Below, one piece after another: positions 22,748-30,886 of a stretch of 34,306 nt of DNA (the stretch's first letter is position 1; each line of letters opens with the position of its first letter). Source of the stretch: JBFMFH01 sp040752275. Its GTDB lineage: Bacteria > Acidobacteriota > Vicinamibacteria > Vicinamibacterales > JAKQTR01. A model generated the notes under the pieces. It searched no databases. It saw nothing but the letters and a program-made list of their open reading frames with translations, and was not told the origin of the DNA. The DNA is taken from assembly GCA_040752275.1 (NCBI GenBank), contig JBFMFH010000128.1:1-34306 (forward strand). The letters run 5' to 3'. The position numbers and the translations under genes are program-made.

Positions 22748-22796
22748 GGCGACTGGCGACCGGCGGCCGGCGACAGGGAGGACGGCTGGCGACAGA
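22748..22796. repeat. GGCGACN heptad array
   Basis: GGCGACT, GGCGACC, GGCGGCC, GGCGACA and further broken units to GGCGACA. It fills the whole gap between dsbD and the promoter of the flippase-like gene. Confidence 0.85.
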
Positions 22797-22798
22797 CC

Positions 22799-24604
22799 TC
22801 AGGGGGTGGCTTTCAGAACCACGTATGTCGGCAGCCCAACCGCGTCGAATCGCCCCATCAGAGACCGGGCAGGCTCCTGGTCGGGCTCCTCGGCCTGGAA
22901 CTTGATCTTCACGTAGCCCGCGAGCGCCTCCTGCACCGACGCGTCCGCGAACGTCGTCCGGTCCATCGTCAGGCAGTTCTTGCACCAGGTCGCCCACATG
23001 TCGATCAGGACTGGTTTGCCTTCGCGCATCGCGGCGTCGAGACCCTCGTCGAGTGAGGCGTACCAGCCGGCCTTGAGTTGCTCCTCGACGCTTGCCTTGA
23101 CGGCCGCCGGGTCGACCCAGCGGCTCGAGAAGAGCGTGTAGGCCTGATATCCGTAGTAGAGCGCCGTGCCGAGGATGAACACGCCAAAAGCCTGCTTGAC
23201 GCGCACCATCCACGCGCCAGGCTTCGGGAGCGCGGCGATACCGGCGCCGACGAGAGGCCAGGGAATCGCCATGCCCAGGCCCAGGAAGAACGGCAGCGCG
23301 AGGGCGAGGGTCGTTCCCGACGCGTAGAGATCGCTCGAAAAAACGACGACCTGGATGACCACCGGCGCCACGCACGCGCCAGCGAGCAACGCCGCGACAG
23401 CGCCCATCGCAAAGGCGAGTGCCAGCGTGCCGCGATGCTCGCCGGGCCTGAAGCTGCTCGAGAATCTCGAGAAGTCGATGATGAACACATCGAACATCGC
23501 CAGGCCGAGAGCGACGAACAGCACGGCTATGCCGGCGTTGAACCAGGGCGACGAGTTGATGGTGCCGAAGGTCCCGGCGGTCAGGATCACCACCAGGCCG
23601 AGCACGCCATACACAATGGCCATCGCCGCGCCGTAGGTGGACCCAAGCAGGAACCCGCGAACACGCGAACCGGCCTGTGCGCCGGCGCCGATGATGGCGA
23701 TATTGATCGGAATCATCGGAAGGACACACGGCGTGAGGTTCAACGCCAGGCCCCCGACGAGCACGAGCAGGAGAATGGCCAGCGGCCCGCGGCCTTCGAA
23801 CAATCCCCGCGTCGTGATGCCGGCCTCGGCGTTCCTGATGAACGTCAGGAAGTCCTCGACGCCGAGATAGCCGCCCGTCGTGGCCAGGACCGTGAAGCCG
23901 TCGAGTCTTGCCAGCACCCCCCCCTCAGCATCCGCACCACGAACCCTATCCCCCTGGCCGGGAGCAGAATCCGCCGCGCGGGGCCTGTCTCCTTGGCCGG
24001 CAGTGGCATCTGCCGGGCGGGGCCTGTCTCCTTGGCCGGCAGCAACATCTGCGGGGCGGGGCCTGTCTCCTTGGCCGAAGGCGATCGTGTTGAATACGGG
24101 CAGGCCTGCAGATGCCACCGGTGTCGACGCAGGCACGACGCGGATCGTCCATTCGAGTTCGGACGTCGCCGGAGCGAAGCACATGACGTCGTTGCACGCC
24201 TGGTAGCGCAGGCGTGCCGGCACGATGAGGTCTCCCACCGCAACGTCGGGTGCGAGCGTCACCTGTACGCCGACGGCGAACGCGTGCTCGAAGACCGACA
24301 GCGGTTGATCCTGGCCCTCTTGCGCGAGGTCGACCGCAGGCGGGTAGACGATCTCGTCGACGATGACGCCCGGCGTCGCATCGATGGTAAGGACGGTGGC
24401 AATGAACGCCGGATCGCGAGGCTGGTTCGACTGCGTGTGCAGCCCTTCCGGCAACGACACCTGCAGCGCCAGACGGACCGAGTCACCTGCGTGCGCGCCG
24501 GTCCGTTCGACGAGCGGCGTCAGCTCAGCCTGCGGGCGGTGGAGCTGGGCGTCTGGGGTCGCGCCGGTAAGGGCAAGGAGGGCAAGGAGAGAGAGCTGGC
24601 GCAT
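22799..24604 (-). CDS. dsbD: DsbD-type thiol:disulfide interchange protein
   Basis: 601 residues. Signal peptide (about 1-18), a periplasmic DsbD-alpha-like domain with its cysteine pair in YQACNDVMCFAP, an eight-helix membrane domain with TPCVLPMIPI and GACVAPVV (the two redox cysteines), and a C-terminal thioredoxin-like domain with WATWCKNC. The protein passes electrons from cytoplasmic thioredoxin to periplasmic proteins. Between the first and second domains is an unusual four-fold 13-residue repeat (GQGDRPRPADVAA and variants), encoded by a 39-bp minisatellite. Start ATG 24604 is chosen because a signal peptide follows; the frame is open further upstream. A heptad array and a -10-like CAGAAT lie directly before it. 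Confidence 0.93.
   Translation of the reverse strand: MRQLSLLALLALTGATPDAQLHRPQAELTPLVERTGAHAGDSVRLALQVSLPEGLHTQSNQPRDPAFIATVLTIDATPGVIVDEIVYPPAVDLAQEGQDQPLSVFEHAFAVGVQVTLAPDVAVGDLIVPARLRYQACNDVMCFAPATSELEWTIRVVPASTPVASAGLPVFNTIAFGQGDRPRPADVAAGQGDRPRPADATAGQGDRPRAADSAPGQGDRVRGADAEGGVLARLDGFTVLATTGGYLGVEDFLTFIRNAEAGITTRGLFEGRGPLAILLLVLVGGLALNLTPCVLPMIPINIAIIGAGAQAGSRVRGFLLGSTYGAAMAIVYGVLGLVVILTAGTFGTINSSPWFNAGIAVLFVALGLAMFDVFIIDFSRFSSSFRPGEHRGTLALAFAMGAVAALLAGACVAPVVIQVVVFSSDLYASGTTLALALPFFLGLGMAIPWPLVGAGIAALPKPGAWMVRVKQAFGVFILGTALYYGYQAYTLFSSRWVDPAAVKASVEEQLKAGWYASLDEGLDAAMREGKPVLIDMWATWCKNCLTMDRTTFADASVQEALAGYVKIKFQAEEPDQEPARSLMGRFDAVGLPTYVVLKATP
23918..24078 (-). repeat. 39-bp minisatellite inside dsbD
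   Basis: About four in-frame 39-base units, with the shared word GGCCTGTCTCCTTGGCCGG on the plus strand, encode GQGDRPRPADVAA, GQGDRPRPADATA, GQGDRPRAADSAP and GQGDRVRGADAEG. Confidence 0.93.
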
Positions 24605-24611
24605 GGAGTTG

Positions 24612-24620
24612 ATTCTGACA
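24612..24620 (-). promoter_or_regulatory. Possible extended -10 TGTCAGAAT of dsbD
   Basis: On the minus strand CAGAAT starts 13 bases before ATG 24604, with TG one base upstream supplied by the flanking heptad array. No ribosome-binding site is seen. Weaker match than the others. Confidence 0.35.
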
Positions 24621-24654
24621 GAAGACAGAATACAGAATACAGAAGACAGAAGGG
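24620..24654. repeat. AGAATAC/AGAAGAC heptad array
   Basis: AGAAGAC, AGAATAC, AGAATAC, AGAAGAC, AGAAGGG. An AT-richer sequence unrelated to GGGATTC but with the same 7-base period, just upstream of dsbD. The rest of 24655-24802 shows nothing more. Confidence 0.92.
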
Positions 24655-24802
24655 AAGGAGTCGCGCTCATGGCGCGACCACCTTGCCGCGGGCTAACCCG
24701 CCTCCGTCCGACTTCGCTCTTCCGGCTTCGCTGGGCCTGCGCGGCCACACGACACCGGTCTGCCCCGCCGGGACCGAAGTGAGATTGACCTCTCTAGTCC
24801 TG

Positions 24803-26581
24803 TTACTTCCTCACCAACTCCGCTCTGACCATGCGCGGCTCACCCTTGACTGGCGGCAGGTCCTGGAACAAGTGGTCCCACTTCCAGCGCTCAGACGGGT
24901 TGGACATCTGCAGCCATGTCCGTGCGGCGACAGGCCGTGCAAACTCGATCTCGCCAAGCTTCTCGTAAGCCGGTTGACCGGCCAGTGTCTGGGCGATGGC
25001 CGCGCGCACGCCCTCGTCGCCGGAGTAGGGCACGGGATGGCCGAGCTCGGCAGCCACCAGCGTCAGGATTTCCCAGTCGGGCTTCGCGTCGCCGGGCGGT
25101 GTGAGGACCCGGGCGGTGCCCTGCACGCGGCCCTGGTCATTGGTGTAGGTCGCGTGCTTCTCGACCCACGCGGCGCCCGGCAGAGCGATGTCGGCCGCAG
25201 CTGACAAGGGAGTGGCGACCACGCCCTGGACGATGAGGACGGGCAATCTCCCGGTGGCACGGAGATCGAGCAACCACTGGACGTCACCGAGGCTGCCAGC
25301 GAAGCCCGGGTCGAGCACATAGAGCGCCTGTACGGCGCCGGCCTCGATCGCGGCCCGCAAGCCGCTGAGCGCCGCCCCGACGTCCTCGGGCACCGTGAAA
25401 CCCAACGCGCGTGCGCCAGCCACGTTCGGCGCGTCGATGGGCGGCACCTTGAACCTGGCGTTCGCGGGCTGCTCCTTCGGCGACTGGCGCCAGCTCACGG
25501 CGACGCGGCGCTCGGCACCGGGGCCCTGGAGCGCGCGGACAAGCTCACGCACAAGGAACAGCTCCTCGTGCGAGGCGTGTGCCGAAACGAGTACCCGCAA
25601 ATCTGCCGGCGTGGTCTGAAGCACCGGCGAGAGCTTCTCGCGAAGGCGCACCAGGGCGCCGGCCCACGTCGAAGACGCCTGCGACCCCGACCCGCTTCGC
25701 ACGAGCGGCGTCGTCAGGCGCCGATCGCTCTCGACCCAGTGGTAGCCGAAGCGGCCGATGTCGCACATCCAGTAGCCGTTGACATCGGAATTGAACCGCG
25801 GCGTAAAGCGGACGAGCCGCGCACCCTTCGCCCACTCGGGCTTGGCCTTGAGCCACGCTGTGGTGTTGCAGCCCTTCGAACATGAGGTGCAGATGGTATC
25901 AACCGCGACGGGGTTGTCCCACGGCCGCGACGTGAACCGGTAGTCGCGGGTCGTGATGGCGCCGACCGGGCAGACGTCCATGAGGTTCCCCGACAGCAGC
26001 GAGTGGACGCCGCGTTCCTGGAAGGTCGCGATTTCGCTCCCGTAGCCGCGGTCGATGACGCTGATCTGCGCGTCGGTGTCGATCTCGCGCATGAAGCGTA
26101 CGCAGCGGGTACACAGGATGCACCGGTTGCGGTTCAGCATCAGCGTCGGGCCGAAATCCACATCGGCCTTCACACCCTCGCCATCGAAGGTCCGCCTGGC
26201 AAATTCCATGCGGCTGAGCTTGGGACCGAAGCTGTAGGAGAAGTCCTGCAGCGGGCACTCCCCACCCTTGTCGCAGACCGGGCAGTCGAGAGGATGGTTG
26301 ATCAGCAGGAACTCGAAGACGCTGGCGCGCGCCTCGATGACTTCGGGACCGCTCGTCTCGACCACCATGCCGTTGGCGCAGAGGGTCGAACACGCCGTCT
26401 GCAACTTCGCCATCTTCTCGACCTTGACGATGCAGACGCGGCAGGAACCGTCGACGCCGAGGCCGGGGTGGTAGCAGTAATAGGGGATAGTAATACCGTT
26501 GTCGAGCGCGGCCTGGAGGATGGTTCGACCTTTCTCGACGGTCAGGTCGCGCCCGTCGATCTTCAGGGAGACGGTTTCCAT
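24803..26581 (-). CDS. nuoG: NADH-quinone oxidoreductase subunit G (NuoG)
   Basis: 592 residues. The N-terminal 2Fe-2S domain has CYHPGLGVDGSCRVC and a later CSTLC. Next comes the HxxxCxxCxxxxxC-type motif (HPLDCPVCDKGGEC), then CILCTRC with CPVGA, and CTSCSKGCN for a further 4Fe-4S centre. The C-terminal part is a shortened molybdopterin-oxidoreductase-like domain (ends about 590; E. coli NuoG is about 900). It belongs to the peripheral arm of complex I, passing electrons from NADH to quinone. It stands alone: neither nuoF nor nuoH is adjacent. ATG 26581 lacks a ribosome-binding site and has TATGAT 12 bases upstream. A related diaphorase or hydrogenase subunit (HoxU-like) is less likely given the length. 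Confidence 0.9.
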   Translation of the reverse strand: METVSLKIDGRDLTVEKGRTILQAALDNGITIPYYCYHPGLGVDGSCRVCIVKVEKMAKLQTACSTLCANGMVVETSGPEVIEARASVFEFLLINHPLDCPVCDKGGECPLQDFSYSFGPKLSRMEFARRTFDGEGVKADVDFGPTLMLNRNRCILCTRCVRFMREIDTDAQISVIDRGYGSEIATFQERGVHSLLSGNLMDVCPVGAITTRDYRFTSRPWDNPVAVDTICTSCSKGCNTTAWLKAKPEWAKGARLVRFTPRFNSDVNGYWMCDIGRFGYHWVESDRRLTTPLVRSGSGSQASSTWAGALVRLREKLSPVLQTTPADLRVLVSAHASHEELFLVRELVRALQGPGAERRVAVSWRQSPKEQPANARFKVPPIDAPNVAGARALGFTVPEDVGAALSGLRAAIEAGAVQALYVLDPGFAGSLGDVQWLLDLRATGRLPVLIVQGVVATPLSAAADIALPGAAWVEKHATYTNDQGRVQGTARVLTPPGDAKPDWEILTLVAAELGHPVPYSGDEGVRAAIAQTLAGQPAYEKLGEIEFARPVAARTWLQMSNPSERWKWDHLFQDLPPVKGEPRMVRAELVRK

Positions 26582-26587
26582 GGGGAG

Positions 26588-26596
26588 ATCATAGCA
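26588..26596 (-). promoter_or_regulatory. Extended -10 TGCTATGAT of nuoG
   Basis: On the minus strand TATGAT begins exactly 12 bases before ATG 26581, so transcription would start at or next to the ATG. TG one base upstream makes an extended -10. The array to the upstream side begins at the next base. Confidence 0.55.
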
Positions 26597-26643
26597 GGCG
26601 ACAGGCGTCAGGCGACAGGCGTCAGGCGACAGGCGCCAGGCGG
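26597..26643. repeat. GGCGACA/GGCGTCA heptad array
   Basis: GGCGACA, GGCGTCA, GGCGACA, GGCGTCA, GGCGACA, GGCGCCA. It fills the gap between nuoG and the M1 peptidase gene and also encodes that peptidase's last codons (LAPVA) and its TGA stop. Confidence 0.93.
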
Positions 26644-29381
26644 TAGACTTCCACCGGCGTGATCTCGTCCTGATTGAGCTCGATCTTCCGCACGTCGCCG
26701 CGGGTGGGGATCCGGATCTCTCCGGCCGGCTCCCGGAGGAAGACGACGGTGTCGTCCACGTCGCGGTCTCCGTAGGTGATGCTCGCGGTCACGGGAATGT
26801 CGAAGACGCGGCCGACCTGTTCGTAGCGCAGCACGACGCTCTGGCCGCCCGGAACGGACGCCCACGAGTACTTGACCACCGGCGTGCCGGAGGAGTGGAT
26901 CCACCCCTCGAAGAACCGTTCCAGGTCCTGGCCCGATTCGATCTCGAACGCCCGCTGCACGTCGGCCGTGCCGGCCTTCTGGAATCGGTGGCCGATGTAG
27001 AACCGGCGCAGCGCGCGGAAGAAGATCTCGTCTCCCAGCCGCCGCCGCAGCATGTGCAGCACGACCGCCGCCTTGTTGTACACGAGCGCACGGAAGACGC
27101 GTCCCTCGCCGCGGATATGTCCCAAGCGGTAGCCGAGCGACACGGGGCCCTGGTCGCCCATGTCCCTCGCCCACCTGGTCATGCGGCGCATCAGGTCATC
27201 GAACGACCGTTCGCCCCGGCTCTGCCGGGCGTACAGCGCGGCAAAGTACTGAGCGAACCCTTCGCTGATCCACTGCTCGTGATAGCTCTTCCAGCCGATC
27301 GCCTGTCCCCACCACTGGTGCGCGAGTTCGTGGGCGATGAAGAACTCCGGGAAGCTGGGAAACGCAGCGGGATCGTTCCGCCACGTGAAGGGAGAGCCCG
27401 GAATCGGCTGGTGCAGCACCGCGAGGTAGGCCGGACTGTGGCCGCCCGGCAGCTCGCGTTCGATGACAGCCAGCGCAAGGCTGGGATACGGAGTATCGCC
27501 GACCAGCGACGCATAGTACCGGATGATGCGCTCGGCCGTCTCGCCCTGGCGCCGTCCGGTTGAACGCTGGCGCGAGTTCGCCTCGGCGACGAGGCTGATT
27601 GTGTCGTAGAACACGCCGGTCGGCAGCGGGCCCGAGAGAGGCAGCGAGAGCGGCCGGCCGTTTGTGGCGCGTCTCGGCTCGAGCTCGCGCTGCAGCGGAA
27701 CACTGAGCTGCATGACGCGCTCGAACTTGCTGATGACGCACGCCAGATACCGCAGCGGCTGGGGCGCGCTGAACTCGAACATCCGGGCTGGCTGTCTGCC
27801 TTCACGGGGCGGCACGCTGACGGGCGATCCCGGCACGAGTTCGCCCGAAGCCATGACCACCCACGGCTCCGGCACGGTGATGCGGATCCCGGCCGTCGCA
27901 TAGTCGGTGCCGGTCGGCTGGGGATACCAGTAGCTGCGCGTCGAATAGAGCAGGCTCGGTTCCCCGGGGATGTCCGGGGGCTCGGCCTGGAGCGGGTCCT
28001 GCGGGAACTGGGTCACGGTCTCGCGGTCGGGTGCGGCCGGAGGCAGCCGGCCCCCGTAGCTGACGACGAGATTCAGTTCCGTCTGACTCGTGACGATCCC
28101 CGCGAGATTGATGACGACAGTGTTCTGGTTGCGGACGCGGAGCGCGAGCAGGCGTCCGAGCTCGGTGCTGTAGACGGAGTACACGCGCAGCGGTTCGGCG
28201 AGGCGGAGCGTCAGTGAGTTCATCCCTGTCTCGCGCACAACGAACCGAAGCCGGCCCCGGCCCTCCAGCCACTGCCGTTCAGGATCGATGTTGACGTCGA
28301 CCAGGTAGTCGAGCACGTCGATTGACGCGTTGGCATCCTCATCGAAGAACCGCTGCCCGCGAGCCACCCGCTCCTGCGACGGATAGACCGAGATGTTCCG
28401 GCGGCGCCGGCGATCGAAGACCGAGATATCCTCGGGTTCGGCCTGCGACTGCGCGTAGGTCAGGGTATCGAACCTGCGCGTGCGCAGCTCGGCCACCATG
28501 TCGCCGAAGCTCGGCAGGAGCGACCACAGCTCACGGCTCAGGTCGCCGACGTCGAGGCCGTACGACTTCTCCACCTCCTCGTCGAACACCTCGGCGGCGC
28601 GGCGCAAGGCGCCCGGATCGGTGGCCTCGATGGTCAAAGCCTCGCTGGCAAACTTCGCGTTGAAATCGGCGGGGTTGAGCCGCACGAAGACTTCCTTGAG
28701 GTCTCCCGCAATCGCGTCGCTCCTGGCGTACAGCTTCACCTGCTCGCGCTCGACCTCGGGCGTCGGCCGGAACGTGAACGTACCGTTGCGCTCGGGAAGC
28801 AGGACGAGCGCGGTCGGCCCGCCGCCCGCATCGGCAGTGAACACGAGGCCCTCGTCCATCCGGATGTCGAGATCCTCGGAATGGACGACGAGGTTGCGGG
28901 CGCGGTACTGGCGGGTGGCGTTCAGCTCCAGCCGGTAGAGGCCATCGATGTTCGACAGGGGCTTCTGATCCGAGATTCGCCAGTTGGTGGCGGCGTCTTC
29001 AGCGATGGTGCGCCTGACGTCGAACTGCCACGTACTGATCCGCGCGCGGGAGCCGCGCTCGATGAAGATCTCGAGCATCAGGCGGTAACCGGACCCCACC
29101 AGCGTACCCTCGAGGGGTGCCCGGTCACGCTCGCGCACGACGGCGCGGGTGATGCCAGGATAGATGAGGCCCGCCACCGCGCCGGCCGCCTCGACCGGAT
29201 CGGCGACGGGCGACAGCAGGTCCAGGTAGGCGTCGGGCACACCGACCTGCATAATCTGCTGCAGCTTCAGCAGCAGCTCTGCAATCCCATCGTCCTGAGC
29301 CTGGTGACGCGCGCCGGCACTCGTGGCGCCGGAAAGAGCCAGCAGGCCGGCGAGGAGGAAGAGGGACAGCGCGCGCTTCAT
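26622..29381 (-). CDS. Exported M1-family metallopeptidase
   Basis: 919 residues. Signal peptide (about 1-23), a long N-terminal region without a family I recognise (about 25-390), then an M1-like part with the zinc site HELAHQWWGQAIGW and the distal glutamate in WISEGFAQYFAALY (gluzincin pattern). The beta domain before it ends in ERELPGGHSPAYLAVL, where M1 aminopeptidases carry GAMEN; the true GAMEN motif is absent, so the exopeptidase role is uncertain. It probably acts in the periplasm or outside. ATG 29381 overlaps the stop of the PP2C gene (ATGA) and is preceded only by a heptad array, with no ribosome-binding site, so translation likely depends on coupling. Confidence 0.88.
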   Translation of the reverse strand: MKRALSLFLLAGLLALSGATSAGARHQAQDDGIAELLLKLQQIMQVGVPDAYLDLLSPVADPVEAAGAVAGLIYPGITRAVVRERDRAPLEGTLVGSGYRLMLEIFIERGSRARISTWQFDVRRTIAEDAATNWRISDQKPLSNIDGLYRLELNATRQYRARNLVVHSEDLDIRMDEGLVFTADAGGGPTALVLLPERNGTFTFRPTPEVEREQVKLYARSDAIAGDLKEVFVRLNPADFNAKFASEALTIEATDPGALRRAAEVFDEEVEKSYGLDVGDLSRELWSLLPSFGDMVAELRTRRFDTLTYAQSQAEPEDISVFDRRRRRNISVYPSQERVARGQRFFDEDANASIDVLDYLVDVNIDPERQWLEGRGRLRFVVRETGMNSLTLRLAEPLRVYSVYSTELGRLLALRVRNQNTVVINLAGIVTSQTELNLVVSYGGRLPPAAPDRETVTQFPQDPLQAEPPDIPGEPSLLYSTRSYWYPQPTGTDYATAGIRITVPEPWVVMASGELVPGSPVSVPPREGRQPARMFEFSAPQPLRYLACVISKFERVMQLSVPLQRELEPRRATNGRPLSLPLSGPLPTGVFYDTISLVAEANSRQRSTGRRQGETAERIIRYYASLVGDTPYPSLALAVIERELPGGHSPAYLAVLHQPIPGSPFTWRNDPAAFPSFPEFFIAHELAHQWWGQAIGWKSYHEQWISEGFAQYFAALYARQSRGERSFDDLMRRMTRWARDMGDQGPVSLGYRLGHIRGEGRVFRALVYNKAAVVLHMLRRRLGDEIFFRALRRFYIGHRFQKAGTADVQRAFEIESGQDLERFFEGWIHSSGTPVVKYSWASVPGGQSVVLRYEQVGRVFDIPVTASITYGDRDVDDTVVFLREPAGEIRIPTRGDVRKIELNQDEITPVEVYRLAPVA

Positions 29382-30661
29382 CGGGATTCGGGATTCGGGA
29401 TTCGGGATTCGGGCAAGCCAAACCCGGCGAATGTCGGACCCCGCTCTGCCCATGGTCTCACGGGCTCCCTTGGCGGCTCCGAGCCCGGCACCGGCCTGCG
29501 GGCGAGCAGGATGGTGAGGTCATCCGCGAACCGCACATCGTGGGCATGGCGCTCGACAGCGGTGAACACCTGCTCGCCGATCTCGCGCACGTCTTCGGAC
29601 GCGTAGGCCCGGATCAGGCTCTCGAGGCCCCCTTCGTCGAAGGGTTGGCCTCTCGGGTCCTCCGCCTCGGTGATGCCGTCGCTATAGAGCACCAGCAGGT
29701 CCCCGGGATCGAGACGGCTCGACTGAGCCGTGTACGAAGAACTGTCGAACATGCCCAGCGCGATGCCGCCGTCCGTCAGCCGTTCGAAGGTGCCCGACCG
29801 GCGGTAGATGAGACCCGGCAGATGGCCTGCGTTGACCGACACGACCTCTCCCGTCTCGGGCCTGATGGTCGCGAAGAGCAGGGTGATGAATCGCGAGGCC
29901 GGGGCGTGCCGGGTGATCTGCACGTTGAGCCGCTCCATCAGGGCGGCGGCGTCGAGGCCCTCGTCGAGGAGCGTGCGCATCATGGCGAGCAGCAGTGCCA
30001 TCAGCAGTGCGGCCGGGCTTCCCTTGCCGGCCACGTCGCCGACGGCAACCATCAGCCGGCCGTCGGGCAAAGGACGGACGTCGTAGAAGTCGCCGCCGAC
30101 CGTGTTGGCCGGGCGCGTGAGCCCAAACGCTTCGATGCCCGTGCCCGTATAGAGGCCGCCGGGCAGCATGGCCTGCTGGATGTCGCGCGCGATCTCGAGG
30201 TCGTTCTTGAGGGAAAGCCGTTCGAAGACCTCGAGGAGCACGATCAGGTTCAGCAGGATGACCGCGAGGATGAGAAGACCCGTCCCGTCCGGCCACCGCG
30301 GCAGCACGATGGGAAGGCGAAGAACGAAGGGGTCAATCGGGACCCAGATGACGGACCATCCGCGCAGCAGCTGGAAGGTGCCGAGCCCGACGGCGATAAG
30401 CGCGACGGCAAAGAGCATCCGCCGGGCCGGGGACATCTTCAGCGTGAAGGCGAGGAACGCGACGTGCAGAAAGACGAACGGACGCTTGTACCACGGCAGA
30501 CGGGCCAGTTGCTGCCGGTCGATCCCGCGGGTGAAGTAGCGGTACGCCTCGCGCGTGTCGCGGGTGAATACGCGCTGGAACTCCTCTGGCGTGAGCCCCT
30601 TGGTGTAGGTGTCGTAGAACGACCGAATCCGGCCCCGTTGCTGCTTCGCCCAGTCCTGCAC
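29378..30661 (-). CDS. Membrane PP2C (SpoIIE/RsbU-type) phosphatase
   Basis: 427 residues. A cytoplasmic N-terminus, two or three transmembrane segments (about 62-78, 83-102 and 125-145), a short linker with EIARDIQQAMLPGGL and a SpoIIE-type domain with NTVGGDFYDVRPL, VAVGDVAGKGSPAALLM, VLYSDGITEAED and FADDLTILLARR. It would dephosphorylate an anti-sigma antagonist; none is encoded here. The last 11 residues (PESRIPNPESR) are encoded by a heptad array, and the stop is the TGA of the ATGA junction with the peptidase gene. Start GTG 30661 has GAGGTGAGG upstream. Confidence 0.9.
   Translation of the reverse strand: MQDWAKQQRGRIRSFYDTYTKGLTPEEFQRVFTRDTREAYRYFTRGIDRQQLARLPWYKRPFVFLHVAFLAFTLKMSPARRMLFAVALIAVGLGTFQLLRGWSVIWVPIDPFVLRLPIVLPRWPDGTGLLILAVILLNLIVLLEVFERLSLKNDLEIARDIQQAMLPGGLYTGTGIEAFGLTRPANTVGGDFYDVRPLPDGRLMVAVGDVAGKGSPAALLMALLLAMMRTLLDEGLDAAALMERLNVQITRHAPASRFITLLFATIRPETGEVVSVNAGHLPGLIYRRSGTFERLTDGGIALGMFDSSSYTAQSSRLDPGDLLVLYSDGITEAEDPRGQPFDEGGLESLIRAYASEDVREIGEQVFTAVERHAHDVRFADDLTILLARRPVPGSEPPREPVRPWAERGPTFAGFGLPESRIPNPESR
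29383..29413. repeat. GGGATTC heptad array spanning the PP2C-peptidase junction
   Basis: Five perfect units (G-rich on plus, C-rich on the sense minus strand), beginning one base from the ATGA overlap. Confidence 0.95.
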
Positions 30662-30677
30662 GCCGCCTCACCTCAGA

Positions 30678-30738
30678 ACAATCCCGGATTCACGCGGGAT
30701 CGTTCGGTTCATACTATCCCGCTTCAATCCGGGATTGT
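30678..30738. repeat. Nested perfect palindrome in a divergent promoter region
   Basis: ACAATCCCGGATT (30678-30690) pairs perfectly with AATCCGGGATTGT (30726-30738), and inside it GCGGGAT (30694-30700) pairs with ATCCCGC (30716-30722). The segments step at about 11 bases, as in the other 11-bp arrays. It lies between the divergent PP2C and KBL-like genes, so it could be an operator or a small mobile palindrome. Confidence 0.85.
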
Positions 30739-30810
30739 CCCCTTCGTCGCCCCGCCCTTCTGAGTGAGACGATCGGGGGCCGGCAAACGATCATCCGGCT
30801 CTGGCGCCTG

Positions 30811-30819
30811 TGGTACACT
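30811..30819 (+). promoter_or_regulatory. Possible extended -10 TGGTACACT of the KBL-like gene
   Basis: TACACT at 30814-30819 with TG at 30811-30812. An imperfect GGGCCCCTC/GAGGGTCCC hairpin follows. A 12-codon open frame (30846-30884) precedes the gene but is not supported as real. Confidence 0.4.
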
Positions 30820-30886
30820 CGGGCCCCTCAAGAGGGTCCCCGACCATGAAAGAGAACAGGCAGATCGCCAAGAAGGGAGCCTAGAG

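Noticed and set aside
23078..25204. Long plus-strand open frame opposite dsbD and nuoG
   Set aside because: Shadow frame; it crosses two well-supported genes and a heptad array that is stop-free.
30846..30884. Twelve-codon open frame just before the KBL-like gene
   Set aside because: Too short to judge, no ribosome-binding site of its own and no amino-acid bias of an attenuator peptide.
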